Assembly (NCBI RefSeq): GCF_900156825.1 | Contig: NZ_FTOV01000001.1 | Location: 703,219-767,218, forward strand | DNA from: Chryseobacterium gambrini | Lineage (GTDB): Bacteria > Bacteroidota > Bacteroidia > Flavobacteriales > Weeksellaceae | DNA length: 64,000 bases | Direction: 5' to 3' | In this document: positions 18,343 through 25,975 of the stretch, in pieces | Layout of the letters: every line of letters begins with the position of its first letter | Numbering within the stretch: the stretch's first letter is position 1 | The notes under the pieces: generated by a model | Told to the model about the DNA's origin: nothing | Seen by the model: the letters and a program-made list of their open reading frames with translations, nothing else | The model's database searches: none | Position numbers and translations under genes: made by a program

Positions 18343-18741
18343 GACATTAGTTTTTTGTTGACAGTATTTCTTTGTAAAGTATATGTCTATTTTTCTAACA
18401 ATTACTGATCAAATGTAAAACAGAAATTCAACAAAAAAAACGATTTAAGATGCCTGTTTCCTATGTCTAATGCCAGTTTATAAACTGATTCTCTGTATCA
18501 ATATTTCAGAACGGCATAGGTCTAGGCTATAGTTTTTTTCATAAATGTGATTATAAGTTGGATTTAGACATTGTGCTCAAAAAGACAAATGATGCTTATT
18601 CATCACATCAAATGTTATTTTGTGTGAATAAGAACCGTGATTGATAGCATTTTGGTTATGTAGTTTACAAAACACTTGGAGATTCCATAAAAAATAACGT
18701 AATTTTATAAAACGTTTTAATAAAATGAAGGTAACGTGCAG
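18343..18741. promoter_or_regulatory. Divergent intergenic region with a 14-bp palindrome
   Basis: No gene is seen in these 399 bp. They separate the MauE-like gene (minus) from the TPR-AraC regulator (plus), so both promoters should lie here. CAGTTTATAAACTG at 18474-18487 is a perfect palindrome and a possible operator. No confident -7/-33 pair was found. Confidence 0.35.
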
Positions 18742-20409
18742 ATGTTCAGGTTGTTTATATTGCTTTTGGTTTCCACTGCGGAATTATGGGTTGCGCAGAG
18801 CAAAGACAATGTGGCCTATCATCAGATTAGAAAAAAGTATGATCACCACAAGGTTAATGATACTACAGCACTTTCTTACGTTGACCTTTTAATCGCCCTC
18901 GCGAAAAAAGAAAAAAATTATTCTGAATTAACATATGCATACCAAGATGCCCTGAATTTTGAGCCATCAGGATACCGCAAAAAGCTGTATGCAGACAGTG
19001 CAATAACTTCCGCTCAGCATAGTTGTAATAGCGATCTTATTGCCTCTGCTTATCTTGGAAGGGGAATTGTGTCTTACTTTATTTTTAAAGACTATCAACC
19101 TGCATTGGATGATTATATAAAGGCGTTATCCTACGCCAGATATAGCCCATATATAAAGTATAATATATTATATCACCTAGGTGTAATGAAAAGTTATCTG
19201 GGATATTACGGTGAGGCGGTCAGTCAATTTGAGGCCTGTTCTGCATTCTTTAGACAGGAAATTTTGAAAAATATTTCCCCAGATATCCTTTATAATATGC
19301 GCAAAGGCTATTATAACAGTTTACATCAGCTTATCTATTGCTACCAGCAAATGGGAGATGATGATAGCGCCGACCGCTTAATTGAAATAGGCAAGAGGGA
19401 AATACCCAAAGATTTAGATTTCGTCAAGTTAAGGAATTGTTTTTTTAAATGTGAAGGCATTTCTAAATTCCGTAAAGGAAATTACGAGCAAAGTATTGCC
19501 GATCTCAATAGTGCACTTCCGGAACTGGTCAGGGTAAATGACTTTGCCAGGGTATCGATGATCTACTTTTATCTGGGAAAGAATAAAATGGCTCAACAAC
19601 AGCAACAAGAATCCTTTAGTTTTTTTAGAAAAGTAGATTCTATTTATCAGAAACATCATTTTTTCTTTCCTGAGCTTACGGAAAACTATGACATTTTACT
19701 AGAAAATGCCCGTAAACAATCAAATATAGATGAGAGCTTATCTTTTGCCAATACCCTCCACGAAATTGAAAAAGTAAACATAGAAGACAGACATCATCTT
19801 TTTATACAGTTTGAGGCGGAGAGGATAAACATTGAATATGCGAGCATTACACAACGTTACAGGAATATCCTCTTTGGCGTTGTAGTTGTCTCAATTTTTT
19901 TACTTGTGTTCACGGTCAATACTTATCTGGAAAAGAAAACTGAGAAAACATACGATGTGGTCTTAGCGGGTGTGGGTATTGATATTAAGGAACTAGAGCC
20001 CGATGTCTCACCACCAAAATGGACATTGAGTGCAGAGATTCGCAATAGAATTCGGAAGAATCTACAGAAATTTGAAGACGAAAAAGAGTTTTTGGAACCG
20101 AACCTGAGTTTGAAAAAAATTGCACTAAAAGTAGGGACAAACCCTAATTATCTATCTTCCTACATTAACACAGAGAAAGAAATGAATTTTAACCGCTATC
20201 TAAGTGAGTTGCGCATCAAGTATATTGCCGAGCTGCTCGCAGAAGATCCTATAACAGCTCATCAGAAAACGGAAGTTCTTGCCAATTTATGCGGAATTGC
20301 CTCACGCTCCAACTTTCTAAAATTGTTTTCGGAGATCTATGGTATGTCACTGCAAGAGTATCAGCATCAGTGCAGAGAGAAGTTTTCTGAGAATGAAGAT
20401 CTTAATTAA
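18742..20409 (+). CDS. TPR-transmembrane-AraC-type one-component regulator (555 aa)
   Basis: A signal or anchor segment (FRLFILLLVSTAEL) comes first, then TPR-like helical repeats to about residue 350, one membrane helix (NILFGVVVVSIFLLVFTVNTYL, about 374-395), and a C-terminal AraC-type helix-turn-helix pair (SLKKIALKVGTNPNYLSSYIN and ANLCGIASRSNFLKLFSEIYG). Such proteins sense outside or at the membrane and bind DNA inside; many control nearby nutrient genes in Bacteroidetes. It probably regulates the SusCD-TlpA-MauE locus (inference). The ATG at 18742 is preferred over a GTG six bases earlier. Confidence 0.88.
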   Translation: MFRLFILLLVSTAELWVAQSKDNVAYHQIRKKYDHHKVNDTTALSYVDLLIALAKKEKNYSELTYAYQDALNFEPSGYRKKLYADSAITSAQHSCNSDLIASAYLGRGIVSYFIFKDYQPALDDYIKALSYARYSPYIKYNILYHLGVMKSYLGYYGEAVSQFEACSAFFRQEILKNISPDILYNMRKGYYNSLHQLIYCYQQMGDDDSADRLIEIGKREIPKDLDFVKLRNCFFKCEGISKFRKGNYEQSIADLNSALPELVRVNDFARVSMIYFYLGKNKMAQQQQQESFSFFRKVDSIYQKHHFFFPELTENYDILLENARKQSNIDESLSFANTLHEIEKVNIEDRHHLFIQFEAERINIEYASITQRYRNILFGVVVVSIFLLVFTVNTYLEKKTEKTYDVVLAGVGIDIKELEPDVSPPKWTLSAEIRNRIRKNLQKFEDEKEFLEPNLSLKKIALKVGTNPNYLSSYINTEKEMNFNRYLSELRIKYIAELLAEDPITAHQKTEVLANLCGIASRSNFLKLFSEIYGMSLQEYQHQCREKFSENEDLN

Positions 20410-20615
20410 GTTGTGTTTGGATGATGTCTAAAAACACTCCTCGAATCGTAAAGTTTCTGGTATCTATATTTTAGACATTACCAAATCAATTTCATAGATT
20501 TTCTCTGATTCAAGAGATTGAAGGAGATTGAGGAAGATTGAATTGCTGAAATCCTGTAGATATTGATTCAATGCGTATATTTGGAATGTTCAAGAATAAT
20601 AAATAAGAGATAAAT

Positions 20616-20786
20616 ATGGGATTTTTTGACTTTTTCAAGGCAAAACAAAAAAAGGAAAATGAGTTAAAAGAAAATGATGAAGTAATTTCACAATCTGAAA
20701 AAATCAATGAAAATTCTATGATTGATAGTGAATACCATAAACCATCAAATTGGACTTCGAATTATATTTATGGATTCATTAATTGA
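20616..20786 (+). CDS. Small charged protein (56 aa)
   Basis: The frame starts ATG and reads MGFFDFFK, a common opening of small Bacteroidetes proteins, then a Lys/Glu-rich stretch, and stops 6 bp before the next ATG. It is too short for a family call. It may be a real small gene co-translated with the downstream one, or the remaining N-terminus of a longer decayed gene. Confidence 0.45.
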   Translation: MGFFDFFKAKQKKENELKENDEVISQSEKINENSMIDSEYHKPSNWTSNYIYGFIN

Positions 20787-20792
20787 AATCCA

Positions 20793-21356
20793 ATGCAAAA
20801 AATTTCTAATCATAATGATTTAGTCGAAATTATTAGAAATACTATTGGTAATAGAAAAGGTTACATTGCAATAGATTCAATATTCCATCCGTATAATTTA
20901 ATAAATCATAAAGGCGCTACTGCGTGGGATTTAGCTTGGTTTTGGTTGTATGCTCAGGACCAAGGAAAAATTATTTCTGAAATTGCGAGAAATGAAACTG
21001 CTACAATTGTTCCATCTGAAAATTTAAATCTACTTGAAAATTTCAGGATTTGGCCGAATGACAATTTAAATCCACACAAAAATAAGCAGTATGATAAGTT
21101 CGTTCCTTTTGTTCTGCCTTATTTAACTTACTCGATAGATGATAAAGATGAAGAACATTGGGTAAAAATGATAAATGCTGAATTGCAATTGCAGGGGCAC
21201 GCTCATAAGTATATAGAAAATTTCAACCGTGTCTTATCAAATAATGTTGAAGGACACGTTATGACATTAGGTTTTGGAGAATTTAATAGAGAAAATTTAG
21301 ACGATCTGATCAATAAATTCACAGATTTTTATGACCAGAATATGAGTAGAAAATAA
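20793..21356 (+). CDS. Protein of unknown function (187 aa)
   Basis: A complete open frame with flavobacterial codon use. It is soluble, with many aromatic and acidic residues, no signal peptide and no membrane helix. No catalytic motif was recognised. It lies 6 bp after a 56-codon frame and 140 bp before a truncated DUF421 gene. I do not recognise the family. Confidence 0.6.
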   Translation: MQKISNHNDLVEIIRNTIGNRKGYIAIDSIFHPYNLINHKGATAWDLAWFWLYAQDQGKIISEIARNETATIVPSENLNLLENFRIWPNDNLNPHKNKQYDKFVPFVLPYLTYSIDDKDEEHWVKMINAELQLQGHAHKYIENFNRVLSNNVEGHVMTLGFGEFNRENLDDLINKFTDFYDQNMSRK

Positions 21357-21499
21357 AACTCTTAGCTTTTACGGGTTGAAATAGAGTCGGAAAAACAACT
21401 TTGACGTAAGAGATTACACCGTAAACATTTGTGTAAAAATCATTTCATTACAGGTCATTTCTGGCATTATTTTATCAACACTAATAATAAAGATAATTA

Positions 21500-21796
21500 A
21501 TGAAAGATCTACTATTTGAAAATTGGGGAAAGCTTGGACAGGTCGCATTGATGACCATCGCCTCTTTTGTCATACTGTTCCTTTTCATCAGGATCTCAGG
21601 AAAAAGAACCCTGGCTAAGTTCAACGCTTTTGATTTTGTGGTCACGGTCGCTTTGGGTTCCACATTGGCCTATATGATGCTTGCGATGGTTCCATTGGCA
21701 GAAGGTGTAATGGTCTTATTTCTGATAATAGCTTTACAATACCTGTTCGCGAAATTGGCCAGTACGTCCTGTTGTGGATTTTCAAAGACCAATTGA
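21500..21796 (+). pseudogene. DUF421 (YetF/YcaP-like) membrane protein, 3' end lost
   Basis: The first ~89 residues match the N-terminal membrane part of DUF421 proteins: membrane helices and the motif RISGKRTLAKFNAFDFVVTV, then VALGST and ALQYLFAKLAS. Intact members are longer and carry a soluble C-terminal domain. Here similarity stops at about 21765 and the frame then runs antisense into the neighbouring DUF6265-like gene before stopping. A deletion that removed the 3' ends of both genes explains this. Confidence 0.75.
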
Positions 21797-22128
21797 TTTT
21801 CTGAAATTGCTCTGGCGGCAAAACGAACGGGTAAACCCTCATTCTGGTTTTTGACTGTTGGAATATAATACAGCCTGTTCTTTTCCTGAACGAGCCGGAC
21901 ATTCTCAAAAACAATCGTGTCTTTGTCTTTGACACTATAACTTTTTCCCGAAAATTCGTTATTGCCAGCTTTAGTCCAGGTTTCATAGATGCTGCCTTTC
22001 TGGGTTTTATTTTCCCAGGTGCCAATCAGCCATTCCGCTTTTTGAATATCATTTTTATGCTTTATTGTCCAGGCATAAAGAATAGCCAAACTAACAACTG
22101 TAATAAAAAATTTTGCTTCTGTTTTCAT
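21670..22128 (-). pseudogene. DUF6265-like small exported protein, 3' end lost
   Basis: From 22128 the frame gives a membrane or signal helix (FFITVVSLAILYAW) and then the family-like core EWLIGTWENKTQKGSIYETWTK and ends with VFENPQ. The expected continuation is missing: from about 21775 the frame reads the antisense of the truncated DUF421 gene. The family label is from memory of similar proteins and is tentative. In related genomes such genes often stand beside an AraC regulator, as here. Confidence 0.65.
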
Positions 22129-22208
22129 AGTTTTAGTTCATTGAATGAATTGTCATTTGGCAAAGTTGCGATGTTTTTGAAAACTAAAATTGTAAAAATG
22201 GGACAAGT

Positions 22209-23024
22209 CTAATCCTTTCCGTAAAAAAGCGAAGACATCTTGAGGTGATTACCATAAAATTCTTTGGGCGTAGATCCTGTAAATTCTTTAAACTCTTTGA
22301 TAAAGTGCACCTGGTCGTAATACTTGTTTTCGTAAGCCAGTTCTGCGAAGTTGGAAAACTGGTCGCTCAGCAACATTTTGAGCGCAGCCTGCAATCGGAT
22401 CGTCCTGGATAGTTGTTTCGGGCTTAGCCCAATAGCTGAAGAAAATTTGCGTAATAATTGTTTGCGATCGATTTTGGTAAGTCTGGACAGTTCGTCAATC
22501 GGGAGTTGTCCATTGGCTGTTATAATCGTTTCAACAGTTGATTTGATAATGCGGTCAATGGTTTCGATGTCGGTCAGTCGATCCAGTAAAAATATTTCAA
22601 TAAGCTTTATTCTCTCTGAAGTGGAATTAGCATTTAAGATCTGTTGCTCAATTTCCTGTCCGTCCTTTCCAAAAAGCTTTTCCAATGAAATGGCGGTATT
22701 TTCCATCTCTTTTATCGGAATTGTGGTAAAAGGTAAAAATCCTTCTGGATAAAAGCGAACGGAGAAAATTCCTGTCTCGCCGGTCGGCTCGATCTCAAGT
22801 GGTCGATTCAATTGTCCGATGACAAAACATCTGGGCTGAATAATACTATTCTCATTATCTAAGTATTGTTTGTACAGATCGCCATAATGAAAGATCATCT
22901 CCATACATCCATCTGGAACGATGGTTTGCTTTTCAGGCGTTTCTTCTTTCGGGCTTTCCAATGTCCAATAACATTTGATAAATGCTGTCAGGTCCTGATC
23001 CGGTTCAAATGTCTGATAATTCAT
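22209..23024 (-). CDS. AraC-family transcriptional regulator (271 aa)
   Basis: The N-terminal ~150 residues form a cupin-like sensing region of the DUF6597 type (IVPDGCMEMIFHYGD, FVIGQLNRPLEI, FSVRFYPEGF). The C-terminal ~95 residues carry two helix-turn-helix units (IDELSRLTKIDRKQLLRKF and FAELAYENKYYDQVHFIKEFKEFTGSTPKEF). It is a complete gene. It likely controls the adjacent DUF6265-like gene (now broken) or distant genes; the ligand is unknown. Confidence 0.9.
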   Translation of the reverse strand: MNYQTFEPDQDLTAFIKCYWTLESPKEETPEKQTIVPDGCMEMIFHYGDLYKQYLDNENSIIQPRCFVIGQLNRPLEIEPTGETGIFSVRFYPEGFLPFTTIPIKEMENTAISLEKLFGKDGQEIEQQILNANSTSERIKLIEIFLLDRLTDIETIDRIIKSTVETIITANGQLPIDELSRLTKIDRKQLLRKFSSAIGLSPKQLSRTIRLQAALKMLLSDQFSNFAELAYENKYYDQVHFIKEFKEFTGSTPKEFYGNHLKMSSLFYGKD

Positions 23025-23137
23025 TGGCTTTTTTGATAAGATTTATTTTAAGCAATTCAAATATAATCAATCTTCGCATAGGAGATTAATGAATCATCTA
23101 TCATAAACCTGCGTGATGTAATACACGTAAACCTGAA

Positions 23138-23690
23138 ACCTGCGCAAAATGTGCACAGGTCAGATTAAAATCGGCTCGAAAATTAAGCAACTCAACACTG
23201 ATCCTGCGTAAAAATTGAGCCGGTCATCACTAATCTTGCGCAAAATTAGAGCCGTATACTGTTGATGCGGCTCAAGAATTAAACCTCCATATCTCTAAAT
23301 TGTATCTAGGAAAGTAAAGTAGCTCATATCCCTGCTTAAAAATTGCGCCACTTTTTTGAAAACTGGCTCAAAAATATTACCACAAAACGTTTACCTGGCT
23401 CAAAGAGTGAGCTGTTCATCACTAACCCGGCGCAGAATTTGAGCCGGATAATGTCGATGCGGCTCAAAAATTAAACCGCCATATTGCTAAACTGTATCCA
23501 AGAAACTATAGCAACTCATATCCCTGTGCAAAAATTGAGCACCCTTTTTGAAAACCGGCTCAAAATTGTTACCACAACACGCTTACCTGGCTCAAAAAGT
23601 AAGCCGGTCATCCCTAACCCGGCGCAGGATTTGAGCCGGATACTGTAAATGCGGCTCAAAAATTGAGCAGCTCTGATATCATTGTCTTTT
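23138..23690. repeat. 192-bp tandem repeat, nearly three copies
   Basis: The string ATGCGGCTCAA recurs at 23265, 23457 and 23649, an exact 192-bp step, and the sequence between follows the same order in each copy with scattered changes. Similarity fades at about 23138 and 23690. Each unit holds several GGCTCAAAAAT words and their reverse TTGAGCC, so it can form many small hairpins such as GCTCAAAAATTGAGC. No reading frame is kept open. It precedes small DNA-binding genes of mobile-element type, so an oriT, iteron or regulatory array is possible. Confidence 0.85.
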
Positions 23691-24063
23691 CTGTTTTTTT
23701 TCTTTTCAAAAGCAATTAATACAACTGATTAATAATCAATTAAATGCAGTCATATTTCAGAGCTCTGAAAAATCAGCGATACAATTAAGCAAGATGTGTC
23801 TTTGTATATACAAACTTTTCAAGTTGTACATCCAAAGACTCTCTTGCCTTTTTTGCAAAAAGGGGAAAAGACTTCGGAACTCGTCTTTTTCTTTGTAAAC
23901 CATTTAGTAGATTCCAATTTATTCTTTTTTAATCTCCAAAAGATTCCTGAATCATTCAGATTGTTCTTATTTAGCCCACGCTCCTCTAACACTATTGTTT
24001 TCAATGTTTTAATACTACAACTTTGTAGAAGAAAACTAAGTCAAAAACAAAAATGAAGTAGTT
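23691..24063 (+). promoter_or_regulatory. Upstream region of the mobile-element HTH gene, with a 14-bp palindrome
   Basis: No convincing gene is visible; open frames on both strands here are low-complexity. TTTGTATATACAAA at 23801-23814 is a perfect palindrome and a good operator candidate for the helix-turn-helix protein downstream. The rest is AT-rich without a clear promoter pair. Confidence 0.35.
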
Positions 24064-24324
24064 ATGATCGTAAACCTAATCACCAAAGAAGACCTTCAGG
24101 AATTTAGAACCGAATTGCTGGAAGACATACAAAACCTGTTTCAAATAAAAATTTCCCAGCAGAAATTATGGCTACGTTCGTCAGAGGTCAAAGCACTTCT
24201 GAAAATCTCCTCCGGAACATTGCAGAAGCTACGCATCAATGGAACTTTATCTTACACCCGTGTCGGCGGGACACTATATTACAATTACAAAGACATTGAA
24301 GAAATGCTGAAAAATAAGCAATGA
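24064..24324 (+). CDS. Helix-turn-helix protein of excisionase type (86 aa)
   Basis: An N-terminal coiled segment (KEDLQEFRTELLEDIQNLF) is followed by a winged helix-turn-helix of the MerR/excisionase class: LWLRSSEVKALLKISSGTLQKLRINGTLSYTRVGGTLYYNYKDIEEML. Such proteins are common at the start of mobilisable or conjugative elements of Bacteroidetes, where they control excision or mobilisation genes. No integrase or relaxase lies in the window, so this may be a remnant of such an element. Confidence 0.85.
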   Translation: MIVNLITKEDLQEFRTELLEDIQNLFQIKISQQKLWLRSSEVKALLKISSGTLQKLRINGTLSYTRVGGTLYYNYKDIEEMLKNKQ

Positions 24325-24349
24325 TATTTCGAAGTACCAAAACTAAATT

Positions 24350-24685
24350 ATGAATTATATCAAACACCTAACAGCTTTCTATGAAAAGGTGGCTCAGGAC
24401 AATTCGCTTAATCCATCACACATCAGCCTCTATTTAGCCTTATTCCAGTTCTGGAATTTCAGCCGTTTCCGAAATCCGGTCAGTATTTCCCGCGATGAGG
24501 TAATGCGAATAAGCAAAATCCGCTCAAAAGCCACCTATCATAAATGCCTGAAGAATCTCCATTCCTCGGGCTATATTGATTATCAGCCGTCTTATAATCC
24601 GTTTCAGGGAAGTCAGGTGGTGATGGTGGATTTTGGTGGAGAGTTGAAGGTAGCTGGAAGGAAGAATAAACTTATTTGCTTCTAA
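24350..24685 (+). CDS. Winged-helix-like protein of mobile-element type (111 aa)
   Basis: The protein has a replication- or regulator-like winged-helix pattern: SLNPSHISLYLALFQFWN, then SISRDEVMRISKIRSKATYHKCLKNLHSSGYIDYQPSYNPFQGSQV, ending in a short basic tail. Proteins of this kind usually follow an excisionase-like gene in mobilisable elements of this phylum. It lies 25 bp after that gene here. The genes that normally come next (mobilisation) are absent; the methyltransferase cassette takes their place. Confidence 0.7.
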   Translation: MNYIKHLTAFYEKVAQDNSLNPSHISLYLALFQFWNFSRFRNPVSISRDEVMRISKIRSKATYHKCLKNLHSSGYIDYQPSYNPFQGSQVVMVDFGGELKVAGRKNKLICF

Positions 24686-24857
24686 ATAGAAATCCCAATC
24701 AGTGTTTGGGATTTTTTAAGACTGACATTAACGATAATCTATGCTGAGTTCCATTTTTTAAGAGTTTATTTACTCATAATTTATGAACTAAAACGGTTTT
24801 AATGAAAAGTTTCAGGATATTTTTTTACAAAACAATATAAAAAAATATTATTTTATA

Positions 24858-24865
24858 TATTTTTG
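24858..24865 (+). promoter_or_regulatory. Candidate -7 box for the methyltransferase operon
   Basis: TATTTTTG fits the Bacteroidetes -7 consensus TAnnTTTG and lies 22 bp before the preferred ATG. No clear -33 element is seen in the AT-only DNA upstream. Confidence 0.35.
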
Positions 24866-24886
24866 TATATTACGAATTTTCTATTT

Positions 24887-25975
24887 ATGGAAGAAACAAA
24901 TGAACTTAAGGCTATAGATTTTTTTTGCGGTGCAGGAGGAGTGACTTGTGGTTTTAGAGAAGTCGGAATAAAAGTTTTAGCAGGAGTGGACATTGATGCA
25001 AAATTTAAAGCCACTTATGTTAAAAATAATGATGCAATTTTCATTAATGAAGATGTTTCAAATTTATCTCCCGAGGATTTGAATAAATATGTTGAGGTAA
25101 AAATAAATGATGACAATTTAATTTTTGTGGGTTGTAGTCCATGTCAGTATTATTCTAATTTAAAATCTGATAAAACAAAATCACAAAAGAGCAGATTGTT
25201 ACTTGAGGATTTTAAAGAATTTGTTCTCCATTTTCGACCTGGTTTCGTTTTTATAGAGAATGTTCCTGGATTGGAAACAAAGGTAGGAAGTCCAATACAT
25301 AATTTTAAAAAAAGTTTAAAAAAGGAAGGGTACGTTTTTGATCAAAAAGTTGTTAATGCAAAATACTTTAATGTTCCTCAGAATAGAAGACGTTTCGTGT
25401 TAATAGCATCAAGACTTAACCCTGAGATTAAGTTACCTTTACAAGATAAAAAAAAGGAAAATATCTTAACAGTAAAAAAAGCTATTGGTAATGAAAAACT
25501 TTTTCCAAAAGTTGAAGCAGGCTTTATTGATAATTCGATATACATGCACACAGTTTCAAAGGTTAGCGATTTAAATCTGCGAAGATTAAAACAAACACCA
25601 AAAGATGGTGGTTCTAGAAAAAACTGGGAAAATGATAAAGATTTACAATTAGAGTGTTATAAAGATCACGATGGGCATTATGATGTTTATGGAAGAATGT
25701 ATTGGGATAGACCTTCTCCAACTATCACAACAAGATTCATATATACGAGTACGGGGCGTTATTCGCATCCGGAACAAGATAGAGCTATTTCCTTACGGGA
25801 AGGTGCAACATTGCAATCATTTCCTTTAGATTACAACTTTTACTCTTCAAATAAAGGTGCTGTAGCGACAATGATTGGTAATGCAGTTCCTCCCAAATTA
25901 GCTAAAGCTATAGGGGAAACAATTTTTGAACATTGGAAATTATGGCGCAATTCAAAGCAAGAGCTAGAGCAATAG
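24887..25975 (+). CDS. DNA (cytosine-5-)-methyltransferase (362 aa)
   Basis: Transfers a methyl group from S-adenosylmethionine to C5 of cytosine in a specific DNA site. Ordered C5 motifs: I DFFCGAGG from Asp11, IV GCSPCQ with catalytic Cys86, VI ENVPG at 124-128, VIII QNRRRFVLIA, and X GNAVPPKLAKAIG near the end. The variable target-recognition region lies between VIII and IX. The ATG at 24887 is chosen rather than an upstream TTG because the family start (AIDFFCGAGG) follows it closely. It overlaps the next gene by 34 bp. It probably protects self DNA in the five-gene cassette; the target sequence is unknown. Confidence 0.95.
   Translation: MEETNELKAIDFFCGAGGVTCGFREVGIKVLAGVDIDAKFKATYVKNNDAIFINEDVSNLSPEDLNKYVEVKINDDNLIFVGCSPCQYYSNLKSDKTKSQKSRLLLEDFKEFVLHFRPGFVFIENVPGLETKVGSPIHNFKKSLKKEGYVFDQKVVNAKYFNVPQNRRRFVLIASRLNPEIKLPLQDKKKENILTVKKAIGNEKLFPKVEAGFIDNSIYMHTVSKVSDLNLRRLKQTPKDGGSRKNWENDKDLQLECYKDHDGHYDVYGRMYWDRPSPTITTRFIYTSTGRYSHPEQDRAISLREGATLQSFPLDYNFYSSNKGAVATMIGNAVPPKLAKAIGETIFEHWKLWRNSKQELEQ

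Noticed and set aside
23138..23690. CRISPR-like array
   Set aside because: The repeat unit is 192 bp with drift between copies and no unique spacers or cas genes; it is a tandem repeat.
23796..24056. 86-codon plus-strand frame and 61-codon minus-strand frame
   Set aside because: Phe/Leu-rich or Lys-rich composition typical of chance frames in AT-rich DNA; they occupy each other's antisense.
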